A stretch of DNA of 64,000 nt from Paraburkholderia sp. SG-MS1 (GCF_012275575.1 NZ_NPIH01000223.1:36891-100890), one strand, 5' to 3'; numbered from the stretch's first letter, positions 1-9,447 are shown. The notes: generated by a model not told the origin, from the letters alone. A program made the numbers and translations.

Positions 1-58
1 CCGTGGTCTGCACGGTTGCCGCTTTTCTCTTGGCGCGGCGCGAGGCGCACCGCCAGTG

Positions 59-715
59 TCAGCGATGCTGCCCGATCTTCTGCCGCTTTTCGAGCACGCG
101 TGCGTACCACGTCAACGGGAAACACATCGCGAAGTAAATCATCGCGACCATGCCGTAGATCGGGAACGGACGGAATGCGGCGTTGGTGATCATGGTGCCG
201 GTCTTGGTCAGTTCGGTGAAGCCGATGATCGACGCGAGCGCGGTGCTCTTCACCACCTGCACGAGAAAACCGACCGTGGGCGCGACGGCAATCTTGCGCG
301 CCTGCGGCCACACGATATAGCGCAACTGCTGGCTGAACGTCATGCCGAGACTCGCGCCCGCAGCCCACTGGCCGCGCGGCACCGCTTCGACGCAGCCGCG
401 CCAGATGTCGACCAGATACGCGCTCGTGTAAAGCGTCAACGTGACGGTCGCCGCGACCCAGGGCGATACATCGACGCCGAGCAAAGGCAAGCCGAAGAAC
501 GCGAGAAACAACTGCATCAGCAGTGGCGTGCCCTGAAACACCTCCACGTACAGCACGACGACGCGGCGCAGCCACGCGATCGGCGACACGCGCATTGCGA
601 GCAACAGCAGTCCGACCACGCCGCCACCGACGAACGCGATCAACGACAGCAGCACCGTCCAGCGGGCGGCGAGCAACAGATTGCGGGCAATGTCCCACAG
701 CGTGAATTCGATCAT
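59..715 (-). CDS. amino-acid type ABC transporter permease
   Basis: Inner-membrane permease of a polar amino acid type (HisM/GlnP) importer, 218 aa with about five hydrophobic segments. The conserved early segment QGTPLLMQLFLAFFG and the EAA-like cytoplasmic loop (GCVEAVPRGQWAAGASLG, about residues 106-123) are the family signatures and contact the ATPase. The frame is open a further 13 codons upstream, but the ATG at 715 lies two bases after the stop of the preceding permease and starts directly with the membrane-protein N-terminus, so I prefer it. It is the last complete gene of the minus-strand operon; the partner ATPase, if dedicated, would lie left of the window. Confidence 0.9.
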   Translation of the reverse strand: MIEFTLWDIARNLLLAARWTVLLSLIAFVGGGVVGLLLLAMRVSPIAWLRRVVVLYVEVFQGTPLLMQLFLAFFGLPLLGVDVSPWVAATVTLTLYTSAYLVDIWRGCVEAVPRGQWAAGASLGMTFSQQLRYIVWPQARKIAVAPTVGFLVQVVKSTALASIIGFTELTKTGTMITNAAFRPFPIYGMVAMIYFAMCFPLTWYARVLEKRQKIGQHR

Positions 716-717
716 GA

Positions 718-1464
718 TCAGCGCTCCGTCGGCAGCGTGCGGGCGCCGCGCCACATCAGGCGGCTGCGCCAGCTACGCGGCGCAGCGTCGTTGCCGCGCG
801 CACTGCGGCCCGCGAACAGGCCGCGCCCAAAGCGGTTGATGAGTTGTCGCAGCACGATCGACATCAGCAGATAGACCGCGGTGATGATCACGTAGCTCTC
901 GAACGAGCGGAAGTTGCGCGACTGGATGAAGTTGGCCGCGTAGGTCAGATCGGGCACCGAGATCTGCGACACCACTGCCGAGCCGAGCATCACGATCAGC
1001 ACCTGGCTTAGCAGCGCGGGGAACACGTTGGCGATCGCCTGCGGCAGCACGACATAGCGGAACACCTGCCGTCCGTGCAGGCCGAGCGCCTGGGCCGCCT
1101 GCACCTGGCCGCGCGCAATCGAATCGATGCCGGCGCGCACGATCTCGATGGCGTACGCGCCAAGGTTGACGGTCATCGCCAGAATCGCGGCCTGGATTTC
1201 GTCGATGTGAATGCCGAGACTCGGCAAGCCGAAGAACACGAAGAACAACTGCACGATGAACGGCGTATTGCGGATCAGTTCGACATAGCTCGCCACCAGC
1301 CAGCGCGCCCACTTCGGCCCGGCCACCGCGATGCTCGCTCCGCCGATCCCGACGAGGCCGCCGAGCACGGTGGAGACGGCGGTGAGCCCCAGGGTGACGG
1401 CGGCGCCGCGCACGAGCATCCCCGCATAGAGGTCGAAGCCGCTGAAATCGAACGCATAGGTCAT
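718..1464 (-). CDS. amino-acid type ABC transporter permease
   Basis: Second permease of the same importer, 248 aa. It carries the HisM/HisQ-family segment RNTPFIVQLFFVFFGLP (about residues 65-81) and the EAA loop AGIDSIARGQVQAAQALGLHG (about 110-130). It sits between the family-3 binding protein and the other permease and is nearly contiguous with the latter, so the two probably form a heterodimer. The C-terminal 30 residues are basic and cytoplasmic. The substrate cannot be read from the permease alone. Confidence 0.9.
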   Translation of the reverse strand: MTYAFDFSGFDLYAGMLVRGAAVTLGLTAVSTVLGGLVGIGGASIAVAGPKWARWLVASYVELIRNTPFIVQLFFVFFGLPSLGIHIDEIQAAILAMTVNLGAYAIEIVRAGIDSIARGQVQAAQALGLHGRQVFRYVVLPQAIANVFPALLSQVLIVMLGSAVVSQISVPDLTYAANFIQSRNFRSFESYVIITAVYLLMSIVLRQLINRFGRGLFAGRSARGNDAAPRSWRSRLMWRGARTLPTER

Positions 1465-1507
1465 GAGGTGGCGCTCATCGTGAGGTCGAAACTCCCGCGC
1501 AAATGGT

Positions 1508-2332
1508 TTAGAGGTCGGCGGGCAGCGGCGCGCGCAGCCATTTCTGCGAAATCGCGTTCATCGTGCCGTCCTTGCGCGCCTTGGCAATCGTTTCGTCGAC
1601 TTTCGCTTTCAGACGCGGCTCGTTCCTGTTCAAGCCGACGTGATCCGGCGAGCTGAACAGCGAGAACTTCTGCTCTGGATCGTTCGCCGGGTGACGCGCG
1701 AGAATCGTCGCGCCGACGTCGTTGCCGACCACCATCAACTGTACCTGACCAGAAAGAAACGCCGAAATTGCGCCGTTCGGATCGTCGAAACGTTTGATGT
1801 TGGCGCTGGGCGGCGCGATCTTCGTCACGCTCAGGTCTTCCAGCGTGCCGCGCGCGACCGAGATCGATTTGCCCGCCAGGTCCGCGGCGCTCTTCACGGG
1901 CAGCGCCTTCGGGCCGAACACCGCGAGGTAGTACGGCGCGTACGGTTGCGAGAAGTCAATCACCTTTTCGCGCTCCGGCGTCTGTCCGACCGATAGCAGC
2001 ATGTCGGCCTTGTGGTCGGCGAGGTAGGCCATGCGGTTGTCGCCGGTCACCTGCACCAGGTCGACCTTGGCGTTGAGCGCCTTGCCGATCAGGTTCGCGA
2101 CGTCAATGTCGTAGCCCATCGGCTTCATGTCCGGACCGATCGAGCCGAACGGCGGATAGTCCATGAACACGCCGATGCGCACCGTGCCAGACTTTGCGAT
2201 GTTGTCGAGGGCGTCGGCATGCGCGGCCGACGGCAACGCGCACAGCGCGCCGGCGGCGGTGAAGGCGAGCGTCGCGGCGAGCGTGGCGAACACGCGGCGG
2301 GTGGTCGAGTGGGCAACGGGGCGCTGGTTCAT
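1508..2332 (-). CDS. family 3 periplasmic solute-binding protein of amino-acid type ABC importer
   Basis: Periplasmic ligand receptor, 274 aa, with a Sec signal peptide (charged N-terminus, hydrophobic stretch ending near AHA-DA at about residue 40). The mature part has the SBP_bac_3 pattern: RIGVFMDYPPFG near the start, GYDIDVANLIGKAL, and the TPEREKVIDFSQPY motif that marks amino-acid binding receptors. An AGAGGA Shine-Dalgarno lies just upstream of the ATG. It is followed by the two permeases, so the three genes form one importer; it is preceded by the ATPase of the neighbouring system, which is the only ATPase visible for both. Confidence 0.92.
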   Translation of the reverse strand: MNQRPVAHSTTRRVFATLAATLAFTAAGALCALPSAAHADALDNIAKSGTVRIGVFMDYPPFGSIGPDMKPMGYDIDVANLIGKALNAKVDLVQVTGDNRMAYLADHKADMLLSVGQTPEREKVIDFSQPYAPYYLAVFGPKALPVKSAADLAGKSISVARGTLEDLSVTKIAPPSANIKRFDDPNGAISAFLSGQVQLMVVGNDVGATILARHPANDPEQKFSLFSSPDHVGLNRNEPRLKAKVDETIAKARKDGTMNAISQKWLRAPLPADL

Positions 2333-2408
2333 GATGTGTCCTCTGTCGAAAGCGTGTGAAGCGTTGGAGTTGGAATGGGTGGCGGCAAGCGGCCCGGCGC
2401 GCGTGTGC

Positions 2409-3479
2409 TCAGTGCGCGGCGATCAGCTTGCACGCGTGCGGTGGCAATTCCGCGTACACCGGCAAGCCGGGCGCGAGCCCCGGCGTTTCGCGCGGCGTGG
2501 TCGCGGCGGTCAGCGTGAAGCCCGCGCAGTCGATGGTCGCTTCGAGCGACGCGCCTACGTCGCGAATGAACGTGACGGTGCCGGCGAGCCGGTTCGGGGC
2601 CGCGTCGTCGGCTGCCGGCGTGGTCTTCACGCAGATATCCTCCGGCCGGATCAGCAAACGCAAGCCAGCGCCGGACTTCGGCACGCGCGCGCCCGGTGCG
2701 AGCGCGATGCGCAGGCCGCCCGGCAGACTCACGCCGCCGGCGCCATCGTACGTGACCGGCAGGATATTGCCGAGCCCGATGAAGTCGGCCACGAACTCGC
2801 TGACCGGCTCGCGATAGATGTCGAGCGGCTTGCCGACCTGCGCGATGCGGCCTTTTTCCATCACGACGATTTCATCGGCCATCGTCATCGCTTCGCGCTG
2901 GTCGTGCGTGACCATGATCGTCGTGATGCCGAGGCGCTGTTGCAGCAGGCGGATTTCCACCTGCATCGCCTCGCGCAGTTTGGCGTCGAGCGCGGAGAGC
3001 GGCTCGTCGAGCAGCAGCAGTTTCGGCTGCGAGGCGATCGCGCGCGCAATCGCCACGCGCTGGCGCTGGCCGCCCGAGAGTTGCGTGACCGGCCGGTCCG
3101 CCATATGCGGCAACTGGATCAGCTCCAGCAGTTCGGCGACGCGGCGCGTCTGCTGATCCTTCGCCGTCTTACGCAACTTCAGTGGATACGCGACGTTCTG
3201 CGCGACCGTCATGTGCGGAAACAGCGCGAGCGACTGGAACACCATGCCGAAGCCGCGCTGGTTGGCCGGCACTCGCGTGATGTCGCGGCCGGCGAACTGG
3301 ATGCTGCCCGAACTCGGCGTTTCGAGGCCGGCGATCATCCGCAGCAGCGTGGTCTTGCCGCAGCCGGACGGGCCGAGAAAGCACACCAGCTTGCCGTCGG
3401 GCACGCTCAGATCGACGTTGTCGACGGCGTGCGCCGCGCCGAAGCGGCGGGTCACGGCGTGCATGGTCAGATGGGTCAT
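2409..3479 (-). CDS. PotA-like ABC transporter ATP-binding protein
   Basis: ATPase subunit, 356 aa. Walker A is GPSGCGKTT (about residues 36-44), the ABC signature is LSGGQRQR, and Walker B is LLLLDEPLSALDAK followed by the switch histidine in MVTHDQREAM. The C-terminal third is a TOBE-type regulatory domain, as in PotA/FbpC/CysA. I take ATG 3479 rather than the in-frame ATG 5 codons earlier, because the protein aligns from MTHL. It lies 34 bases after the PotC-like permease stop, in the same operon. The closest functional guess is spermidine/putrescine or a related cationic compound, by family only. Confidence 0.92.
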   Translation of the reverse strand: MTHLTMHAVTRRFGAAHAVDNVDLSVPDGKLVCFLGPSGCGKTTLLRMIAGLETPSSGSIQFAGRDITRVPANQRGFGMVFQSLALFPHMTVAQNVAYPLKLRKTAKDQQTRRVAELLELIQLPHMADRPVTQLSGGQRQRVAIARAIASQPKLLLLDEPLSALDAKLREAMQVEIRLLQQRLGITTIMVTHDQREAMTMADEIVVMEKGRIAQVGKPLDIYREPVSEFVADFIGLGNILPVTYDGAGGVSLPGGLRIALAPGARVPKSGAGLRLLIRPEDICVKTTPAADDAAPNRLAGTVTFIRDVGASLEATIDCAGFTLTAATTPRETPGLAPGLPVYAELPPHACKLIAAH

Positions 3480-3513
3480 CGGAGGCTCCAGCAAAATGAC
3501 GTCGGGCGCGCGT

Positions 3514-4386
3514 TCACAGTGCGACCCCTTCGTCGCCGATCAGCTTTTCGAGCAGCCAGATCAGCCCGAAGTCGATCGCGACGATGACGACGGCAAAACA
3601 GAACACGGTCGGATCGAGCGACGACACCGTGCGGCTGTAGAGCCACACCGGCAGCGTCATCGTATCGATGCCGTACAGGAAGAAGGTCACCGTGAACTCG
3701 TTGAACGAGACGATGAACGCGAACAGCATGCCGGCGAGAATGCCGGGGCGCATCAGCGGCAGGATCACGTCGACGAGCGCGCGGCCGGGGCTTGCGCCCA
3801 TCACGCAGGCGGCCTCTTCGAACTCCGGGCCGATCGACGCGACCGACGCCGCGCAATTCTTTACCGTGAACGGCAGCGCCAGAATCACATGCGCGATGAT
3901 CAGCCGGAACACCCCGAGTTCGACTGGCAGCACGTTGAACACCAGCAGCAGCGACAGCCCGAGCATCACGAGCGGATAGACGAGCGGCAGCGCGACCAGC
4001 TGTTCGACTGCGGGCTTGCCGCGAAAGCGGTAGCGACTCAGCGCGTAGGCGGCCGGCACCGAGACGAGGGTGGCGATCAGCATCGTCGAGAGCGCGACGA
4101 CGAGACTTGTGGTCAGCGCCGCGCCCATCGACAGCGAGTCGCTCGCATCCGGCGACACGAAGCTGTGCCATGCGGCGCGATACCAGTGCAGGCTGAACGC
4201 GTGCGGCGGAAATTCGAGCGTGTCGGCCGCGCTGAACGACATCGTGATCATCGTGAGGATCGGCAGCGCGGCGAGGAACAGCACGAGCGCGGCGAGCAGG
4301 GCGGTGGCGCGGCCGAGCTGGCCGGGCATCGTCTGCGGCAGACGCGGCAGGAATGGAAAACGCGGGGTGGGCAGCGGCGTGCTCAT
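3514..4386 (-). CDS. PotC-like ABC transporter permease
   Basis: Membrane permease, 290 aa, about six hydrophobic segments. The EAA loop FEEAACVMGASPGRALVDVILP (split here: FEEAACVMGASP, then GRALVDVILP) sits about residues 185-205, as in PotC/FbpB-type subunits. Start ATG 4386 overlaps the stop of the upstream permease by four bases (ATGA), indicating translational coupling. It works with the partner permease (4383-5345), ATPase and Tat-type binding protein as one importer. Confidence 0.9.
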   Translation of the reverse strand: MSTPLPTPRFPFLPRLPQTMPGQLGRATALLAALVLFLAALPILTMITMSFSAADTLEFPPHAFSLHWYRAAWHSFVSPDASDSLSMGAALTTSLVVALSTMLIATLVSVPAAYALSRYRFRGKPAVEQLVALPLVYPLVMLGLSLLLVFNVLPVELGVFRLIIAHVILALPFTVKNCAASVASIGPEFEEAACVMGASPGRALVDVILPLMRPGILAGMLFAFIVSFNEFTVTFFLYGIDTMTLPVWLYSRTVSSLDPTVFCFAVVIVAIDFGLIWLLEKLIGDEGVAL

Positions 4387-5345
4387 GCGTGGGACTCCCC
4401 TGAGAGACGCTGGGTGCGCCGCACGAGGCGCTGCGATAGCGCCATGACCGCGAGCGTGGCGATCATCAGTACGACACCCGAGGCGGACGCCGCTGGCCAG
4501 TTGAGCAACGGCGCGACCTGGTCGTGGACCAGCACGGCGAGCATCGGCACGCGCCGTCCGCCGAGCAGCAGCGGCACTGCGAACGCGCTCGCGTTGTAGG
4601 CGAACACCAGCAGCGCGCCCGACACGAGGCCGGGCATCGCGAGCGGCAAGAGCACATGACGCAGCGTTTGCCAGCGGGTCGCGCCGAGCGTCGCGGCGGC
4701 TTCCTCATAGGAGATCGAGACCGCGCGCATCGCGCTGGAGAGCGGCAGCACGGCAAGCGGAAACGCGGTCTGGATCAGGCCGAGCAACACGCCATGCTCG
4801 CGATACAGCCACATCACCGGACGCTCGACGAGGCCGCTCGCGAGCAGCGCGTGATTGAGCAGACCCGCCGGCCCGAGAATGATCAACCAGCCATAGCCTT
4901 GCAGCAGCAGATTGACGAGCAGCGGCAGCAGCACGCCAGCGAGCAGCAACCGGCGCGCGAGCCGCGACTGCGTGCGCGCCATGGCCAGCGCGACGGGAAT
5001 CGCCAGCGCGAGCGCACAGAGCATGCTTTGGAACGCGAGCCGCAAGGTGAGCCAGAGCGACTTCAAGAAATAGCCGTCGAGCAGGTCCGCGTAGTTTTGC
5101 AGCGTGAAACCGCGCCATTCGTGGCCCGGCGTGCCGAAGCTCATGCGCAGCACGACCAGCGCGGCCGCGCCGAGCAGCGCGAGAAACAGCAGGATCGGCG
5201 TGAGCAGCAGCCACGGTCGCGCCTTCGCCATGGTGCTGACGGCGGGTTGCTCGAGGCCGCTGAAGCCGGCGCCGGGCGTCGGCTCCAAAGCCGGCCCCGA
5301 TGCCGCCGAAGCACGCCGCGAAAAGCGCGCGAGCATCGCTATCAT
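4383..5345 (-). CDS. PotB-like ABC transporter permease
   Basis: Membrane permease, 320 aa. After a roughly 55-residue N-terminal arm come six hydrophobic segments, with the EAA loop SYEEAAATLGATRWQTLRHV near residue 220. The reading frame is open far upstream, but that part is antisense-like and overlaps the binding-protein gene; the ATG at 5345 overlaps the binding-protein stop by four bases (ATGA) and gives a normal family length. A second possible start is the Met three codons on. It is the first permease of the PotBC-like pair. Confidence 0.88.
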   Translation of the reverse strand: MIAMLARFSRRASAASGPALEPTPGAGFSGLEQPAVSTMAKARPWLLLTPILLFLALLGAAALVVLRMSFGTPGHEWRGFTLQNYADLLDGYFLKSLWLTLRLAFQSMLCALALAIPVALAMARTQSRLARRLLLAGVLLPLLVNLLLQGYGWLIILGPAGLLNHALLASGLVERPVMWLYREHGVLLGLIQTAFPLAVLPLSSAMRAVSISYEEAAATLGATRWQTLRHVLLPLAMPGLVSGALLVFAYNASAFAVPLLLGGRRVPMLAVLVHDQVAPLLNWPAASASGVVLMIATLAVMALSQRLVRRTQRLSGESHA

Positions 5346-6436
5346 GCCGAAAAGATTTCGGTGTAGCGCTTGATCCACGCGGGCTGCACCACGGCGAGCG
5401 CCTTGTCGTCGTGCAGCACGGCTTTCTCGGCGATCTGCTGCGGGCTCGGCACGAACGCGCGGCTCGCGGCGGGAATCACCGCCTTCGAATTGACCGGGCC
5501 GTTCAGCACGTCGGCGGCCATGCGGCCTTGCACGCCCGCGTCGAGCGAATGATTGATGAACGCGTGGATCAGGTCGCTGTCGCCCGGATGCGATTTCGGG
5601 ATCACCGTGAACATCAGCTGCGTGGCGAAGCCTTCCTTCATCCCGTAGGTCACGCCCATCTTGTACTCGGGCTTGCGGATCTGGTCGGGGAAAAAGGCCG
5701 GCGAATAGATGCCACCGATGTCGAGCGAGCCGGTGCGGAACAGGTCGGCCACCTGGTTCGGGTTCTCGCCGAGCGTCATCACGCGGTCTTTCAACTCCAT
5801 CAGCTTTTTGAAGCCCGGCTCGATGTTCTGCTGCGAGCCGCCGTTCATCTTCGCCGCGATGATCGCGAGGTCCACCGCTTCCGCCCATTCGGGCGGCGGC
5901 AGGAAAATGCGGCCGGCGTACTTCGGGTCCCACAGCGCTTCATACGAGGTTGGCGCGGTCTTGAGCGTCGCCGTGTTGTAGATCAGCCCGTCGGACCACA
6001 GCAGATAGCCGACGCCGAAGCCGTTCGCGCCGGTGCGATATTGCGGTGCGACTTCCTTGAGGTTCGGCAGCTTGTCGAGATCGGGCTTCATCAGCAGGCC
6101 GGCATCGCCGAGACCGGCCGCGCCGACGCCCGCCAGCGTGATGACGTCGTAAGTGGGGCGATCGCCTGCGGCCTTGACTTTGGCGACCATGCCGGAGGTG
6201 CCGTCGGCGCGATCGGCGATCACTTTGGCGCCGGTCCTGGCCGTGAAGCTGGCGGCGATATTGCGCAGCGCGGCCGCGCCGGTGTCGTCCGACCAGGTCA
6301 GCAGACGCAGCGTCTTGCCGCTGAAGTTCTGCTCCTGGGCGCGCAGGTTGACGAACGGCGTCGGCAATGCGGACGCAGCCAGCGCCGCGCCGATCGTTTT
6401 GATGACCTGTCTTCTGCCCCGTTTGATCTCTTGCAT
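5342..6436 (-). CDS. PotD/AfuA-like periplasmic substrate-binding protein, probable Tat export
   Basis: Extracytoplasmic receptor of the PotABCD-like importer, 364 aa. The N-terminus MQEIKRGRRQVIKTIG has a twin-arginine pair followed by a hydrophobic stretch ending before RAQEQNF, suggesting Tat export. The mature part begins LRLLTWSD and shows SBP_bac_8-like features (YDVITLAG, LIYNTATL, WDPKYAGRI). The start at 6436 is chosen because the frame upstream has no protein-like composition. It is the promoter-proximal gene of the minus-strand operon, with the LysR regulator gene divergent at 7000. Confidence 0.9.
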   Translation of the reverse strand: MQEIKRGRRQVIKTIGAALAASALPTPFVNLRAQEQNFSGKTLRLLTWSDDTGAAALRNIAASFTARTGAKVIADRADGTSGMVAKVKAAGDRPTYDVITLAGVGAAGLGDAGLLMKPDLDKLPNLKEVAPQYRTGANGFGVGYLLWSDGLIYNTATLKTAPTSYEALWDPKYAGRIFLPPPEWAEAVDLAIIAAKMNGGSQQNIEPGFKKLMELKDRVMTLGENPNQVADLFRTGSLDIGGIYSPAFFPDQIRKPEYKMGVTYGMKEGFATQLMFTVIPKSHPGDSDLIHAFINHSLDAGVQGRMAADVLNGPVNSKAVIPAASRAFVPSPQQIAEKAVLHDDKALAVVQPAWIKRYTEIFSA

Positions 6437-6999
6437 GGCGGTCTCCCTGTGATGAACGCCTGTTGCTGGTGATAGTCGCTGTGACCGCTGCCGTTTTGGA
6501 ACGCCGCTACTCGTCGTGCCGGTTTGCGCACCCCGCGGCACACGCTGCCTGCCTGATGTGCGGTGTGTCGCGTGTGGATGCACTCTAGGTTTGCCAAAAT
6601 CTTGCGCCAAACGAAATATGCGCATGGGCGGTATGACGTAAGCTCATGCATCGCGGCGCCTGGATGATCGCGCTGCGCCTAGCGGCTCGACCGCTGGCGG
6701 TGCCGCGACAGCGGCGCATCCGGGTTAACGTCCACGTTTTGCGCGTGGCCTCGTTCGCGCCGAGGTATGAGGAAAGCTCGGTTCTGGTGCGGGTGATCCC
6801 GCGCATTGCCCCGTCGCGGTGCAGAAAGCCTTGAGCATCTCGCGCAGGCGCGCGACGCCATGCATGGAACGCATGCCGGTTTGCCCGCCGGCCTCTCGTG
6901 CGGCAAATGCCGATCGCGTATGCTGTGGGCTGGACGGGCATACCGACGCGCCGCGACGCGACGCCCGTGCAATGACTTTTTCTGATTCCGGATACCACG
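6437..6999. other. divergent intergenic region with GCCAAA direct repeat
   Basis: This 563-base gap separates the binding-protein gene (leftward) from the LysR regulator (rightward). Open frames in it look like antisense shadows. It contains GCCAAA twice (6593-6598 and 6606-6611), 13 bp start to start, a possible regulator half-site pair. No convincing sigma-70 boxes were identified. The divergent arrangement suggests that the LysR protein controls the transport operon; this is inference. Confidence 0.4.
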
Positions 7000-7893
7000 A
7001 TGCGACGTCTTCCGCCGCTCAACGCGCTGCAGATTTTCGAAACCGTCGCGCGCCATCGCAGTTTCACCCGCGCCGCCGACCACCTGTGCCTCACGCAAGG
7101 CGCGGTCAGCCGGCAGATCATCGCGCTCGAGGACTACTATAAGTTTCCGCTCTTCAAACGCCACGCGAAGGGCCTGACGCTGACCGCCGAAGGCGAAATG
7201 CTGCTGCCGGCCGTGAAGGAGAGCTTTGCCCGCATCGAGGAGATTTCGCTGCGCCTCACGCGGCAGCGCACCGATCTTGCGCTGAAAGTGCCGACGTGCG
7301 TGATGCGCTGGATGCTGCCGAAAATCATGCGCTTCCAGGCCGAGTACCCCGATCTGCACGTGCAGATCACGACGACCTGGCAGCACGCGGTCGACTTCCA
7401 GAGCGAGCCGTTCGACGCTGCGATCATCTACGCGTCGTCGCCCGGTGCGGATGTGCAGGCGGTGCCGTTGTTCGAGGAGCGTCTGACGCCGGTCTGCGCG
7501 CCCGAGCTGCTCAAGGACAAGCCGCTCGCGCAGGTGGCCGACCTTGCGCGGCACACGCTGCTGCATCCGACCCGCGATCATCGCGACTGGAAGATGTGGC
7601 TCGCGAAGATAGCCGAAGCGGATGACGCGAATGCCCAAGTGGTCGACGCCGAACACGGCCCGAGTTTCGATACGCTCGACATGGCGACCAACGCCGCCTT
7701 GCAGGGCTTCGGGGTGGCGATCAGCGATCTGGCGCTGATCGACGAGGATGTCGCCGCGCGGCGCCTCGTGCGTCCGTTCGAGATGGTGCTCAAGACCGGC
7801 TGGCGTTATTACTTCGTTTATCCGGATTCAGTGGCACATCAGCAGAAGCTGAATCTGTTCCGCGACTGGATCGCCGCGCATTGGGAAGAGTAG
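7000..7893 (+). CDS. LysR-family transcriptional regulator, GcvA-like
   Basis: DNA-binding regulator, 297 aa. The N-terminal winged helix-turn-helix begins RLPPLNALQIFETVARH and has the recognition part LTQGAVSRQI (about residues 31-40), which is the GcvA/AmpR subgroup form. A LysR substrate-binding domain follows (about residues 90-295). It is divergent from the PotABCD-like operon, the classical arrangement for a LysR protein and its target. The effector is unknown. Confidence 0.92.
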   Translation: MRRLPPLNALQIFETVARHRSFTRAADHLCLTQGAVSRQIIALEDYYKFPLFKRHAKGLTLTAEGEMLLPAVKESFARIEEISLRLTRQRTDLALKVPTCVMRWMLPKIMRFQAEYPDLHVQITTTWQHAVDFQSEPFDAAIIYASSPGADVQAVPLFEERLTPVCAPELLKDKPLAQVADLARHTLLHPTRDHRDWKMWLAKIAEADDANAQVVDAEHGPSFDTLDMATNAALQGFGVAISDLALIDEDVAARRLVRPFEMVLKTGWRYYFVYPDSVAHQQKLNLFRDWIAAHWEE

Positions 7894-7896
7894 GAC

Positions 7897-7914
7897 GGCG
7901 GCACAGCGGCCGCC
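7897..7914. terminator. short GC hairpin between convergent genes
   Basis: GGCGGC (7897-7902) pairs with GCCGCC (7909-7914) around a six-base loop, directly after the LysR stop and before the convergent antiporter stop at 7932. There is no T-run, so it is at best a weak bidirectional terminator. Confidence 0.4.
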
Positions 7915-7931
7915 GCCTGCCTGTCGCCGCC

Positions 7932-9014
7932 TCAGGGTGCGAACGACAGGAACAGATACGCCGCGAACAGCGACAGGTGCACGGCGCCTTGCAAAATCGT
8001 CGTGCGGCCGGTGCTCAGTGTGAGGGTGCAGACCACCAGGGTCAGCGCGAGCAGCACGGTTTCCTTGCCGTTGATGCCGAGCACGAGCGGTTGACCGGTG
8101 TAGAGAAACACGCCGGCCACAGTCGGAATGGTCAGCCCGATACTCGCCAGCGCCGAGCCGAGCGCGAGATTCAGGCTGTTCTGCAAGCGGTCGGCGCGCG
8201 CTGCGCGCACGGCGGCGAGTCCTTCAGGCAGCAGCACCAGCGCGGCGATGATGATGCCCACCACGGCCGGCGGCGCCCCCGCGTTCTGCACCGCCGTCTC
8301 GACGACCGGGGACAGCACCTTCGCCAGCAGCACCACGGCGACGAGGCACACCAGCAGCAGTCCGCCGCTTACCAGCGCGAGGCCGACGCCTGGCGGCGCG
8401 GCATGGACGTCTTCGTCGGGCACGCCGGCAAGGAAGTAATCGCGGTGACGCACGGTTTGCACGAATACGAATACGCAATACAGCACCAGCGACGACATCC
8501 CGGCGAACGCCAGTTGCGACGACGACAGGATCGGGCCGACACTGGTCGTCGTGAAGTTCGGCATGACCAGCGTCAGCACGGAGAGCGACGCAAGCACCGC
8601 CAGCGCGGCGGCCGCGCCACGGCTCTGGAAATCCTGCTCCAGATGGCGAATGCCGCCCACCAGCAGACAGAGGCCGACGATGCCGTTACACACGATCATC
8701 ACTGCGGCGAACACCGTGTCGCGCGCGAGACCGGCTTTCTCGGGGCCGGAGGTCAGCATCACCGAAACGATCAGCGCCACTTCGATGACAGTCACGGCCA
8801 CCGCCAGCACCAGCGTGCCGAACGGCTCGCCGACGCGATGCGCGACCACTTCCGCATGGTGGACCGCGGTGAAAACCGCCGCGCACAGCGCCACGCCGAC
8901 GAGCGCGAGCAGCAGGCCGTTGCCCGGCATCGCATACGCGGCGCCGAGCACGATCCACGCGGCGAACGGCGCGGCAATGGTCCAGCGAGGCAAAACGGTC
9001 GAGGGCTTGGTCAT
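7932..9014 (-). CDS. chaA: ChaA-type calcium/sodium:proton antiporter
   Basis: Inner-membrane cation/proton antiporter of the CaCA superfamily, 360 aa with about 11 hydrophobic segments. The two inverted repeat halves are visible through AVAVTVIEVALIVSVML (about residues 80-96) and the equivalent acidic motif ALVLLPEGLAAVRAA (about 260-274); the acidic residues in these repeats bind the cation. ATG 9014 is preferred over 9029 because AGGA lies six bases before it. It is transcribed alone, convergent with the LysR gene. The role is export of Ca2+, Na+ or K+ under salt or alkaline stress by family knowledge; ion specificity cannot be read here. Confidence 0.88.
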   Translation of the reverse strand: MTKPSTVLPRWTIAAPFAAWIVLGAAYAMPGNGLLLALVGVALCAAVFTAVHHAEVVAHRVGEPFGTLVLAVAVTVIEVALIVSVMLTSGPEKAGLARDTVFAAVMIVCNGIVGLCLLVGGIRHLEQDFQSRGAAAALAVLASLSVLTLVMPNFTTTSVGPILSSSQLAFAGMSSLVLYCVFVFVQTVRHRDYFLAGVPDEDVHAAPPGVGLALVSGGLLLVCLVAVVLLAKVLSPVVETAVQNAGAPPAVVGIIIAALVLLPEGLAAVRAARADRLQNSLNLALGSALASIGLTIPTVAGVFLYTGQPLVLGINGKETVLLALTLVVCTLTLSTGRTTILQGAVHLSLFAAYLFLSFAP

Positions 9015-9447
9015 TCGGCGTCCTGTCATGCGTGTTCATGGCTGGGCGATTTACGTCGCCCGAAATCGAAGCTGGCAAAAGCCGCGTCAAGGCTAAACCA
9101 ATGGATCAACAATGCGCGCTAACACGTTAAATTATAAAGGATAATACGATTCGATCGGCTAATGCTGTGTCAAACAGCGTCAACTCATGAGAGATGCTCG
9201 CCGCGTTGCCCAAGGGGCCAGGCTGTCGGCGCGCACGCGGCGACTTCTCTCTTGTAGCAGGATTTCGTTGCGCAGGACTGCGTGATGGGGATGTCGCATG
9301 CGCAGCGGGTGCGCAGGAAGACATGGGGCGCCGGGCGAATCGCCCCTGCGGTGGCACTGACGACCAGAGGTTCGAGCCAGGCGCGGGGCCAATATCATGC
9401 GAAGTGACACTGGCGCCCGCTTGTTGCTTTACAGCAGATCGATCCGC
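9015..9447. other. intergenic region upstream of the antiporter gene
   Basis: This 433-base gap lies between the antiporter start and the end of the BON gene. An AT-rich patch at 9125-9150 contains a minus-strand TATAAT (9136-9131), a candidate -10 box for the antiporter, but I see no well-spaced -35. The open frames across the gap have no recognisable protein. Confidence 0.35.

Noticed and set aside
3211..4599. Long plus-strand open frame opposite the PotBC-like permeases
   Set aside because: Its product is rich in Arg, His and Gln with no domain, and the opposite strand encodes a clear transporter; this is a high-GC antisense artefact.
6585..7121. Minus-strand frames opposite the start of the LysR gene at 7000
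   Set aside because: They run antisense into a clear LysR helix-turn-helix and have a random composition.
9015..9447. Metal riboswitch before the ChaA-type antiporter
   Set aside because: I could not identify the conserved core of the yybP-ykoY or any other riboswitch in this leader.
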